From the NCBI GenBank assembly GCA_037974665.1, contig CM075764.1:87414825-87478824 (forward strand): DNA of 64,000 nucleotides, given 5' to 3'. The notes under the pieces are model-generated. The model saw only the letters and a list, made by a program, of their open reading frames with translations. It was not told the DNA's origin and searched no databases. Both the position numbers and the translations under genes were made by a program. Positions 1-11,178 of this stretch are shown one piece after another. Numbering within the stretch: the first letter of the stretch is position 1; every line of letters begins with the position of its first letter. This stretch comes from Ehretia macrophylla. Lineage: Eukaryota > Streptophyta > Magnoliopsida > Boraginales > Ehretiaceae.

Positions 1-1858
1 TTGATGGAATCGGCAACCATCACTCAAAAGATCCATATCATACTAGGATGACTGCCACAAGAGAGATAAGCTTGCACAACGGTCAAAGTAGTACATGTAG
101 TAAAGCTGCATTATGACCTGCCAGATTCCACTGGCCACAAAATAACATCTAGACCATAGTTACCAGGAAAAATAATGCAAAATGCCTTTTGAATTCAAAC
201 TCAAATTTCATTGGATACAGGTATATTTTCTAGAAAGCATATCCATAACTTGGCAATAGTTTGAAACATAATTTATCACAAGAAACAAAATGCTGAAAAC
301 ATTACAAAAACTTGGTCAAAACTTGTAGATACTTCTCCAAAATGCAGAACACTAGATGCTGATCTCTTAATGCCTTTGCCCACAGTTATAGCAATTACTC
401 TCTAAACCTAAATTATGTCTTTGTATCCACCTTCCATAAGAGAATACTATCCACTTTGAACTGTGCAAATCAAATGCTGAAGGTTCAATTAAAATTCTCA
501 CGAAGCAACCCATCACATTCTCAATTATGTCTGGTCTGATGTTACCCGTAAGTTCCAAAGCATCATTCCCCGCATCCATGTATACTTATCCCGACTATGA
601 CTTACACACTCATAATCTAAAAGGAAAATGGGCATCTAGGACTAAAAATTGTTAATCTCTGCTATTTATTGCCAGAAACTCAGAAGTCACCACAGTATTG
701 TTCTTTAGAAATCTTGTGCCTCTTCAGCCGGTTAACTTCCCAAATTAACTGTTGTTGTATGTAAGATCTAAAATTCTTGATTCTCTATAACCTGAAGGTG
801 GTCATAACTAAATAGCATAGAACCAAATACCTATACCACTAAAAGGGAAGAGAGAGGGTCCAGTAAGTAGATTCTTTTGAGGTCACATACATATGGTAAT
901 GTCACTTGGCAGACATAGAAGGCACAATAGACTGGAAACAACTCCCTAGTAACCACATCAAAGAATTGTTCCTTGTATTGAAAAACTAAAAGATTCCACA
1001 TCCTAAAATTAAATCCATATCGGCAAGTTCTAATATTACATTAATTAATCATCCTGCAGATAAGATTTTATCTCATGACTATGTTTTACTATCAATTTCT
1101 CATGCTAATTGGGTGAGCCTAGAGCTCCAGTTAAGACATCAATCAAAAATTCCAAAAGTAATCAGAGGAACCAGAGGCACAAGCCAAGACAGTGAGGCAC
1201 CACAAAGTGCACCTCTGTTAACTCCATATGCATAAGGTACACCTGCACAAAATCCCCACCTTTAGAGCCTAAGCTTCAGACTCAAAGCTCTATTCAGGCA
1301 CTCTTCAATGGAATTATTCTTTCAGGCAATTAATATTTCACATTCTGTGGAGCATTCATCAGGTTGAGATAGTATGATAGAAAATCATCAAAGATGAGAA
1401 ACATAGTACCCCCTAGATCAAGCAAAATCAAGGGGCTTGCACCAAGACCAAAAGAATACAATGGACCAAAATCAAGTGAGTAAGAATATCAAAATCTTCC
1501 ACTGCCCTAATCAGGGGTCACACACTACTTTGAATACAAGCATTAGGTACTCTTGTCAATAACTTCACCAGACTTCATCAGTTTGTCGCTGGTAGAATTA
1601 AGCCACAGATTATGCTTCAATCTGCAGTGCCGTACTTGGATCATTAAATGAATCCATTTTCAATTTTGTTCCTCTAAATAAATTGGTATGGCAATTACTT
1701 CAATATTAGCTAATTCCCTTTTTTATCAAGAATTACTTTGACATAGTATTTTATACTATAAAATGGAAGGCTATGTTACATACTTTGCATTTTCAGCTAT
1801 TAGTGACTTGCTTCACATAGGCAAACGAGTTATTGCACCTTAGGCTCAACAACCCCCC

Positions 1859-1898
<40 letters not shown>

Positions 1899-2199
1899 AA
1901 AAATAATAATAAAATTAAAAAATAAAAAAATACTTTCTCGCAGCAATTATGGCCATTGGTAAATGCTAAGACAAATACTTTCAAAAGAATTTGTATCATC
2001 ATCTCGTAGGACAATTTTACAGAAGAAAAACAGGAGTGAAAATAACCAAGTAATATAAGCTCAAAGTACAAGCAACTAAGTTCATCCGGTAATGCACTAA
2101 CGCTAATTAATATAAGGAGCACAGTTTCCAACTAGAGCCAATGTATTTGAAGCCATACAACGCAGAAGTTCCAACTTGAATCTCAAAACAGAAACAAAC
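1..2199 (-). other. ARI-like gene intron (left part of window)
   Basis: This stretch follows the donor at 2199-2198 of the fourth ARI exon. I searched the minus strand for the next RING1/IBR exons and found none, so the intron should be at least 2.2 kb. It is AT-rich with scattered short ORFs that match nothing I know. A 70-codon frame at 367-579 resembles no ARI domain. The stretch also holds a long C tract, listed separately. Confidence 0.6.
1853..1889. repeat. C27-A10 homopolymer tract
   Basis: Twenty-seven C (1853-1879) are followed by ten A (1880-1889), then A-rich sequence with interspersed C. It lies in the ARI intron, so the pre-mRNA would carry a run of 27 G. The length may include assembly or sequencing error. 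Confidence 0.85.
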
Positions 2200-4439
2200 C
2201 TTTCCAGCATGTGCTACAGAAAGGATGACCACAAGCTGCTGTCTTGATCATATCTAAAGGATAATTCTCAAAACAAATCCCACAAGTTACCTGCCCAAAG
2301 AGAAAAATGTTGCAGCTTAGACATGCCTTGATAATAAAAACAAAGGAGTTCAAAGCATAACCTATCAACATATACTGGAGGAAACTGTCAAATTTGAAAA
2401 TTTGAATAATAAGTCTAACTCACTTCTTGGATGTTTGAAATTTGAACCACTGGCTTATCTAATAAACCAACAGCCTTGCGAACCCTTTCCTCATCAGAAA
2501 ACCACTCTTCATGTACATCATTCACATTCCTAAATATTCCAGTATCAAGCCAACCAAATGAAAATTTTCAATACACAAAGGAATACAACAAAGAAACATT
2601 GCAGACGTAACCGTCCAGTCAGCATCACATGTTGCTTATATCATAATTCAAAACTCTTAACAAGATTTTGCAGCTCTAACAAATGCATATACATACGCCA
2701 CACTGCAATTGTGCATTTATATGTAAATAGATTACATGTAAACATATGGTAAATCCACCTCATTCTGACGGGTAAGTAACAAGATCAAAGAGCAAATGTT
2801 ACCAGTTATAACGGCGCAACAATATGCATGCTGCTTCTCTGGATACAGAAAGAACAGCAGAAATTGTTGTAATGTCATCCTCTTGACGCTGATGTATATC
2901 TTCTTCCTTCAAGATGGTATAATTTTTCTGCAACATAAACACGAATCTGTAAATGCAAATTGATGTAAAAGATTCATTTGAAACCATACAGTACTACAAA
3001 ACTAAACTTATATGTGCAAAGTCACCTTTAAAATGGGGGTGTTAAATCATTGCTGATTGCCGAATAACTATCTTTCAAGCTCATCACATCTAAAACTATA
3101 CAATACTATACTATCAAAAGATCTAATTAATGGGAACATTTTAAGACAATATCAACCAATACTCACATATCCTAGCACAATCCGTATCATCAAAAGTTTC
3201 CTAAATACACACCAATATCATTACTCATGCATTCTGAATTCATTCTAAATAAGTAAAAGGGGGAGCCTGCTTTTTAGGGAATTCAATTCTGCCACAATAA
3301 TAAACCGTTGCTAAATTGAGAATTTGGTGAACACCATCTAAATTGCTATATGGTTACTACGACACACACAAGTACAAGAAGGTTCACATTATATTAGAGA
3401 ATTATGGGGATATTTGAAGTCTAAAAAGATCAAAAGTTGCACTACAAAATTAATTAACTCAATCACTACAAGAGAAAGATCAACATCAAATCTCCTCTAA
3501 GCCTTTACAATGATCCAATTACTCTGCCTAAAGATCCATGAGCACTTCCAAAAGTGTACACACGTATAGATATGTAACAATTTTCGGGCTTCCTATGTAA
3601 TCTACAACTGATTATCTAAAGATGCACAGGCACCTGTATATGTGTACACATGTATATATGTGCTAACAATTTTGGGGCTTGCAGGGTAACCTAAAACTGA
3701 TTACAGGATTATTAGCACCATCAGGGCATTCCAGATTAATACAAGAGAAAGAGGGAACCATTTTGGAGAATTTACACCTAGCCAAGCCCAGCGAGTCTAT
3801 TGGACCTACGATCAATTAACCATTAAAAGTCCTAAGAAAATAACCCTAAATGTTAACAGAAAGCATATATAATTGTACAGATATGGGTTCACAACTAGAT
3901 AGATTTAAAAAGGAGGGGAATTTCCAGATTTCCACCCAATTGAGCTCTGTGGGTTCATCGGACCTACAATTAATTAACCATTAAAAGTAACCTAAAAATT
4001 TACCCCAAATTTTAACAGAAAGCAAATATCACTACACAGATATGGGGTTTATGAGTAGATAAATGAAAAATTGAGGGGCATTTCGGCAAGTGCGCAAATG
4101 CACACCTAATTAAGACCGCTAGCTAATCGGACCTAACATTACCCTATATGTTAACAGAAAGCATACACTAGTACATAGAAATGGGGTTTATGAGCAAATA
4201 GATGAAAAAACGGGGGGCATTTAGGCAAAAACCGGGACCTGATTACGGCGGGCGGGTTCATCGGAATCATCAGTCTCGTTGCCCATGAAATCGTAGTCGG
4301 CAGCGTCATCGTCATCATCGTAGTAGTCGTAATCGCCATCGCCGCTGTCGAGAGCAGCGGCGTCGTCGCCGCCGCTGAAGTAGTCGTCATCCACCGACTC
4401 CACATCGTTAGCGTCGTGCATATCGTCATCCGAGTCCAT
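2200..4439 (-). CDS. ARI-like: ARIADNE-like RBR E3 ubiquitin ligase, 5' four exons (partial)
   Basis: RBR ligases take ubiquitin from an E2 onto a RING2 cysteine and pass it to substrate. I read four exons on the minus strand: 4239-4439, 2803-2927, 2424-2529 and 2200-2290. All have GT-AG borders and the phases agree (174 codons plus one base). The protein starts with a very acidic Asp-rich segment (about residues 1-60) typical of plant ARI7/ARI8. Next comes the conserved block around KNYTILKEEDI and RRYNW, then VHEEWFSDEERVRKAVGLL, and the start of RING1 with CGICF, CGHPFC and CW. The last exon ends inside the codon after CWK, as expected before the next RING1 exon. The remaining RING1, IBR and RING2 exons were not found in 1-2199 and should lie past the left edge. 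The start at 4439 fits the family. An overlapping frame at 4151-4429 is a shadow. The family call is strong; the exact orthologue is uncertain. Confidence 0.9.
3790..4236. repeat. Imperfect tandem triplication in ARI intron 1
   Basis: Three diverged copies of a block of about 140-160 bp carry the landmarks 'ggacctac/ggacctaac', 'taacagaaagca' (near 3854, 4014 and 4151) and 'atatgggtt/atggggttt'. The last copy runs up to the intron 1 donor at 4238-4237. A shorter duplication precedes it (about 3550-3620 and 3630-3710, both with 'taacaatttt' followed by a 'gggctt' landmark). Confidence 0.65.
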
Positions 4440-4800
4440 TTCGATATCGATCTTAATTAAAAAACCCCAAATGAAATAATTTTTTTTAATTAAATTTTTT
4501 TTAAAAACCCCATCAGAAACCCTAGGTCGATTGAGAAGATGATCAAAACGAAGAAGAATCGATGACTCGCGAAATGACTCGGCTAGCCTAACTTATCGCC
4601 TAAATTTACACGATCGTCATCTAATTCATCAAACTCATACATACAGATTATATAAATATGTGTGTTTGTGTGAGTGGGCGGGTGTGTGTGTGTGTGTGTG
4701 TGTGTAGGGGGGGAGGGGGGGCGCGGGGGGGGGAGTGGGGGGGCGGTTAGGGGTAGGGGTTTGGGGTTGGGTAATAGTGAAGTGTCGTCTGTGAAGGGAG
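4440..4800 (-). promoter_or_regulatory. ARI-like 5' leader and proximal promoter region
   Basis: This is the sequence immediately upstream of the ARI start codon. It holds an AT-rich leader (4450-4520) and then a region ending in simple repeats. No clear TATA box or start site could be fixed from sequence. The call rests on position only. Confidence 0.4.
4677..4745. repeat. (GT)n plus G-rich tract upstream of ARI
   Basis: A run of GT dinucleotides (about 4683-4706) is followed by G tracts of 6-9 bases separated by one or two bases. It lies about 240-300 bp upstream of the ARI start codon. The G-rich strand is plus, so the ARI sense strand is C-rich. The spacing of the G runs would permit quadruplex folding. 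Confidence 0.8.
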
Positions 4801-5765
4801 TAAGAATCTGAGGCACTTTAATGAGAAGGAAATGGGGAAAGAGTGGTGGGGGTGGGGCACATCATGAGCATGATTGAGAAAGTGATGTGGATTTTTATTT
4901 TTATTTTTATGAAATTTTTTTTCCTCTCCAATTGTTGTTTCTGTGTTTTTTTTTTTTTTCTTCTAAATCGGGTATTAGTGTCATGTCAGTAACGGTCCTT
5001 TCTCATCTATTTTTTTAATTTTTTAATATAGTGTTTGGAAGTACTTTCATAAAAAATTATATTTATAAATAAATTTTCTTATTTAGAAGAGTAGTTTATA
5101 ATATATATGAAATTAAAATTAAAAATTATTTTTTTCTAAAATATCTTTCATTTATTTTATTGAAATTAGTAAAATTTAAGAATATTAAACAAGAACTTTT
5201 AAACTATTTAATAAGTACTAGCATAGAGTGTTGATGTCCTAACTTGTTAATCAATTATTTTTTTGTATTTTTTTAAAAGAAGAAGGAGATGGTTTGAAAT
5301 ATATTTTATTTTTTATCTTTATATTTGAACCAAAATTAAACTTAAATATAAGAAAAATTTAAAGGGTAATTTTATCTTCAAAAGAAATAAACTAACTTGA
5401 AAATTGTAAATTTGTAAATTTTACCCCTTGAGCAAGAATTTAAGTAAACTTTTAACAAATTCAAGATTTGTAAATCCTGAATTTTTAATTTTTTAAAATG
5501 ATGCTTCTAAACATAAAAAATTAGATTTGCAAATGAATTCTTCAAAATTTTATAAAATTCATTTATTCCAAACAGTTTGTTAGAGATTTTCTATTTTCTA
5601 GACTAATCTTCTTTTTCTTTTTTCTTTTCTTTGTAGTTAATAACCCTGATAACCACTATTATAAAGCGTATCCCTAATGGGTATTTTTAAGAAAAAATGA
5701 CAAAAGTAATCCTTCTTATCGAACAAAATAGTTTCTTCATTAACATGAATGTGGTTTTAGACTTT
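4801..5765. other. Intergenic, no gene seen
   Basis: AT-rich sequence with poly-T and poly-A runs. I see no coding frame, RNA gene or delimited element. Confidence 0.6.
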
Positions 5766-6209
5766 GGCTCCGTTTGTTTGCCGTAAAATATTTTCTTGAA
5801 AAATATTTTTTGAATTTTATGGTGTTTGGTAACATAGGAAAATTGGTCAACCGTAAAATGTTTTACGATCAAAAATTGCGACTACTTTTTCTAAATTTTA
5901 CGGTGTTTGGTAATCCCGTAAAATTAGTGAACCGTAAAATGTTTTACGGTCAACAATTGCAACTAGTACAAAATTTTGTAAAATATATTACGGTACTTTG
6001 GGAGAAGAAAACATTTTACGGAATTCACAATACATCCAAACACCAGAAAATATTTTTCAGTAATCTATTTTCCAGAAAAATATTTTCCTCCGACAAGTTA
6101 TTTTACGACAAACAAACAGAGTCCTGTAAAATATTTTATTTTTCAGGAAAATATTTTTTACGAAAAATATTTTACACAAACAAATTATTTTACGACAAAC
6201 AAACGGAGC
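5766..6209. mobile_element. MITE (family A), GGCTCCGTTTGTTT termini
   Basis: The ends are inverted: 'ggctccgtttgtttgccgta' on the left and, on the other strand at the right end, 'gctccgtttgtttgtcgta'. The interior repeats 'cgtaaaatgttttacg' and 'aaaatattttc' blocks, so the whole piece can fold back. No transposase is encoded; the 149-codon frame through it is an artefact of the repeats. I could not fix a target duplication. A diverged copy lies at 30999-31436. Confidence 0.7.
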
Positions 6210-6371
6210 ATTTGTTATATTGAGTTTTACTTGTATGTAAAGTAAAAGGTGTATTATCGAAAAAGAAAAGAATAACTATAAATTTGTTTTAACTTTTTGA
6301 CTTGTATATATTGTATTTCTTATATGTTGTCACTATGGTAGCCTTTTTTGTTTGGTTGATAAATAAATTAA

Positions 6372-7507
6372 GAGTAAAATGCATTATACCCCTTGTGTTT
6401 TTACAAAATTGTATTATAGACCCTGTGTTTTAAAAAGGTGCATTATAAACTCTGTGTTATGAAAAACGTTGTATACACGCCTCAAACTCAAATTTCGTTT
6501 AACTCTGTTAGTTAGCCTTATAAAAAGATAAAATCGTCCTCGTTTAAAGATAAATCCGTCAAATGGGGTATTTGTAACTTTTTTGATATCAGAATGGGGT
6601 ATTTATCACTTTTTTAATATTAGAGGAAGGTATTTACAACATTCTTTATTTTGCAATATCAAACCATGTGCTAGTCTATCTCGTGAGGAGATCTACAACC
6701 TTAAACTAATAAATATCATTTAATTAAAAGAATAAAAAAACGTAAAACTCATATAACAGAATATTGATGTCCACCATAAAAAATATAAATCTTATGCTTG
6801 AAGTTCAAGGCTCATGAAGAGGTCTACAATAGAGCATTGATGTCCATAATCAAAATGTTCATCAACTACAAGCTTATGCATAAGAAAAATAGACAATGCT
6901 CTGTACTTTGAAATGGAACAAAAAAATAGGCCAAAAAATCAAGAAATCAGAATTGATCCAAAGTCGTACTTCAACTAGCAATAATCATACATTCACTTGG
7001 AATCACGTTCTTCTACAAGCACATTAAACCTTTAAATCGGTGCAAAATCAACTTCAAATCGAAGGAAAATCACTTTGAAAGAGTTCATCCCTCTAGGATT
7101 TTCAATTTTTTATTTTTGAAGAGGCAATTTACAACTTTATTAAAAAACACAGGGACAATTAGAAACCTTATCAAAAATACAAGGGATAATTTACAACTTT
7201 ATCAAAAACACAGGGGACAATTAGCAATTGATGTTAAAAATGGTATTTTCGTCCTTCCTCATGTGTTTTACAACTTGATAAATGCCGTAATTTTTGTCTT
7301 TCCTTATGTGTTTTACAGCTTGATAAATGTTATACTTGCATTTCAAGCGTGTGTATTACACTCACGTTAAAATTGACAGAAAAATAGACGGCAGGGGGTT
7401 ATATATAATGTTTTCCATAACATATGATTTATAACGTAACTTTTTAAAATATAGGGTTTATGATGTAACTTTGTGAAAACAGAGGGGGGGTATAGTGCAT
7501 TTTACTC
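6372..7507. mobile_element. MULE-type non-autonomous element, 1136 bp
   Basis: The inverted ends begin GAGTAAAATGCATTATACCCC on the left (first bases at 6372) and GAGTAAAATGCACTATACCCC read inward from 7507. The flanks ATAAATTAA (6363-6371) and ATAAATTAG (7508-7516) match at 8 of 9 positions. A 9-bp duplication is typical of Mutator-like elements. Inside are repeated 'aacacagggg' and 'tgtgttttac' phrases; no transposase is seen. It shares its terminal style with the element that splits the second lectin gene. Confidence 0.8.
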
Positions 7508-7516
7508 ATAAATTAG

Positions 7517-8469
7517 TATCATCATTGACCATAGTGCAAATGGCATCCTATTATTGAATTTGTTGAAGAACACAAAGATAAATTTGAGCTTTAATTATCT
7601 ATTTCTCTTTATTTCTCTTCCTCCAACATTCTTAGTGTTTCCTTAAATACGTGTTATGATCAATGCAATCAGGTACATATTTATTCAATCTTTTTGCATG
7701 CATAATTTTTTATTTTGTGGATTTATCCCTCCCGCATACCTATTGGCTTGGTGCCATAATTTTAATTGTTGTGCTTAAGGTTAAAGTGATCGTAAACAAA
7801 GCTATATGACTCACTTCTATGGAGTTTAGGGTGAGTAAAGGAGAATAATTGGCTTGAATAGAGAATATAGGGCAATCATATAGTACTAATTAAGCTTGTT
7901 GATTTGTAATAAGTTAATAGCATTATTCCTTCTCCAAATGAAAATTTCAAGTAGTTAAAGTCCAATATGTATTTTAGTTAGTGTGATACAAGAAAAGTTA
8001 AAAATGACGTGATAATTAGCATGAACTATAAATCCTTACCTTTCGGTGAATTCCAATTTAGCTTTATTAGGCAAGAGATGAAGAAACTAGTCATCTTTAA
8101 TCGAACACAAAACTAATTAAGCAAGGAAGTCATAAAAAAATACTCCATTACATGCAAGAATTATGACCTTTTGTTCATCAAAGTCTCTTACATGAGCTTA
8201 TGATCTCAAATGGTCATTTCCAAACACTCCCTTATATATATAAGTATGAATGGTAGCTCATTGGTGATCTTGGACATTGTTGATACTAATTGAATGTTAT
8301 GTAATTATCAAGCGTGTTAATTATTATGGGTTAGTTATTCCATATTGACATTATTGTTACTTGGTGGTTAAACTAGTGGCTATGATAGCTAGCCTTTAAG
8401 GAAGATTTAATTAATAAATTAGAAAAATATATTTGTCAATCCCTATATATGAGAAGTCAGTAGAAACGT
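7517..8469. other. Intergenic, no gene seen
   Basis: AT-rich sequence without a supportable gene or delimited repeat. Confidence 0.6.
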
Positions 8470-10720
8470 CCTTTTTTTTTTTTGTAGAACTATGAATTTT
8501 ATTAAAATGAAACCTAAGTTACAAGGAAGATTTATCCTACTCCTGTAGAATGAAAGTCATATACAAAAATATTAGATAATAAAGGAAGGGGCAAGCCACC
8601 CAGTCAAAGGCTAACTTATCAGCAAGCTTGTGTTTAGCCACCCAATATGCAGCTTGGTTGGTTGTCCTTCTAACAAACTAAAACCTAACATGATCGATCT
8701 CAACTGCAATCAACTTAATATCATCAACAATAGATTTGATAACCCAGGGGGATCCATAAGTAGATGAGTTGATGGCATTCAGGACAACAAGTGCATCACT
8801 TTCAAAAATGATGAAATGCAGGCCAAGTCTTGAAGCAAACACAACAGCTTGTTTCAAAGCTTGGGCCTCAGCTTCCACTGTTGAGCCGCAAGAGAACCGA
8901 CTAGCAATACCATTAAAGAGATTACCAGCAGAGTCACGACAAACCATAACAATTGCAGCCTTGGACGGAGGAGAAAATGCTGCATCCACATTAAATTTGT
9001 ACCAATTCATAGGTGGCGATGACCAGTAAGACAAGGAGGGAGACAAGTTAGGTATTGATTGGTTGCTAGGAGAATTAGTCTGGACTTTAATGAAGTCATT
9101 CATGAAGCTGATTGCATTTGACAAAGTGATGGTAGGGTTGATTTTTTTCCTTCCAACACAAAGGAGCAACGTGTTTTCCAGATTTGACAGGCAATGAATA
9201 CCAATTGAGTTTCTCCTTCATTGTGAGTAATATTGGCTAAAGCAAAGCGGGCACTCATTTGGATAAACCAATCATCAAAGCGTGTAGTAGAGTTGGGAAT
9301 AATACATATTTGGAGGGGGCAGCCCCACCACAACAGGTATGTCCATTTGCAAAAGAGAAACAAATGTTCAACAGTCTCTGGAGCTTCATTACAAATCTGG
9401 CACAAAGGCAATGGCGAACATTTTCTTCGAAAAAGGTTGTCTCTTGTTGGTAGCGCATTTGAGCATGTTTTCCAAAGAAAAAGTTGAACTTTTGGTTCTG
9501 CCTTGATAGACCAAATAGTTTTCCAAAGCTTAGGAGAAACAATATAAGACGAGCTTGTTTCTTGCACATTGATAAACCCTTTTGATTTTGCAATAAAGTA
9601 GTTTGACTTAATTGTATATGAGCAATCAACTGTGTGGGGCCAGATGAGCTTGTCCTTTGAGAGGAATTGAGGTATAGAGATTGATCCAATCTTATCTACC
9701 ATACGAGGGAAAATACTTGACAAGGTCAAAAGATTCCAACTGTGTAGGTTCTGATCCATAAGCTTAGCCACCCATTCAAGAGGAGAATGAAGGGGGTTTA
9801 GGAAGCAGGAACGAATTCTCGATTCACCAATGATTCCAAATGCTGATAGAGTGACCATTCCCAACAATCCATCTATCTTCCTCCAAAAGAAAATCTCTAC
9901 CCCATAAGATGCTTTGCCAAGTCCAAGAGGATCGGTGGCCTTTACGAGCATTCCAGCAGGATGAAGAATTGAAGTAAAGTCCTTTATGAATCTTGAAAAC
10001 AAATGAGTCAGGTTTTTGAAAAATTATCCAAGCTTGTTTAGCCACAAGGGCTCGATTGAAGTGATGAAGATCCTTGAAACCCAAACCACCATTTTTTTTG
10101 TAGGATGAAATCAGTATCCAATTCTTCCAATGAATGCCCTTTTCTTTGTCTTTCTTCCATTAGAATTTTGCAATTTGTGCACTAATTTGTTTGCAAACTG
10201 CTTTCGGGTAGATAAGAATGGACATAGAGTAAGTAGGGATAGCTTGTACGACCCATTTTATAAGTATATATTTACCACTATCAGAAAAGAGGCAACTTTT
10301 CCAATGTTCCATCTTATATGATATTCTTTCTTTCACCCAATTAAGAGCTTGAACCTGGGAATTGCCCCAATCAAATGGTAATCCCAAATATTTGCCAAGA
10401 TTTTTTGATTGGTTGATGTTGAGAATGGCTGTAATTGCTCCCTGATATCAGGTGGAGTTTGTTTACTAAACATGATGGCAGATTTTTCCACATTGATGCA
10501 TTGTCATGAGGCGAAACAGTAGAGGTAAAAAGCTTTTTGAAATGCATTTGCTTCATTGGAGTCGCCTCATGGAAGAAGAAGGAATCATCTGCAAACAACA
10601 AATGAGTAATGGGGGGACAAGATCTTGAGAGTTTAATCCCATGGATCAAGTCCTTTTGCTGAAAATGACAGGTAAGATCTAAAAGGCCTTGTGTAACAAG
10701 AGCAAAATGAAAGGACCTTC
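8470..10720 (-). pseudogene. Decayed LINE (L1-type) reverse transcriptase / RNase H
   Basis: Frameshifted minus-strand remains of a plant L1 ORF2. In order from the 5' side: the reverse-transcriptase motif LLFADD (FADD near 10584-10595), the RT C-terminal block with 'QVQALNWVKER' and 'VVQAIPTYSMSI' (10160-10387), 'GFKDLHHFNRALVAKQAW' (about 10030-10084), a zinc-finger RVT region (about 9270-9580) with 'CQICNEAPETVEHLF', and a plant RNase H-like domain (8678-9050) with 'FNVDAAFS' and 'ESDALVVL'. A poly-T run at 8471-8483 marks the 3' poly(A) end. The 5' part, including the endonuclease, is absent, which is typical truncation of a LINE insert. Several frame changes and stops show it is dead. 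Confidence 0.9.
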
Positions 10721-11178
10721 ACAAAGCTTATGGAGAAAACATAGCTTAAAACCAAGAAAGATCCATGGCTAGAATTTCAAAATTTTCTATAACAAAGCTA
10801 TGTATATCCAAAAACCCTAGTCTTGATTTCATATGATTAACATAGTAAAAACATATATATACAACTATATATGTATATATAGTAGAGAAATATACAAGAT
10901 ATACCTCTTGTAGATCTTTGCAAAGGATGATGAAGAAGCAAGCTTAAGCTTTGACAAATCCTCCCACAAGTGCAAGAGTCCTAACACAAGCTTGAAGGAG
11001 CTCCCCAAACCACCCAAGATAATGTGCTAGCTTTCTTGGTGATATTGAATAAGCTTAGAAAAATTAGAAGACAAAACAAATTTTTCCTCTTCCTTCCTTA
11101 GCTTGGTCGAGTTTCACAAGGAGAGAGAGAGAAAATATATAATCTTTTGTATATTAATCTCTTGCTATATGTAATGTA
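10721..11178. other. Unassigned, probable repeat remnant
   Basis: No gene. The text around 10900-11160 (a 'gatgatgaagaagcaagctt' tract and a GAGAGAGA run) loosely resembles the 3' portion of the LTR-like family that starts at 11179. It could be an older copy cut by that insertion. I could not delimit it. Confidence 0.3.

Noticed and set aside
5774..6223. 149-codon frame
   Set aside because: It spans the fold-back MITE and is made of repeated YFLxKIF-like text.
8769..9487. Plus-strand frames opposite the LINE
   Set aside because: They are antisense shadows of the RNase H and zf-RVT coding text.
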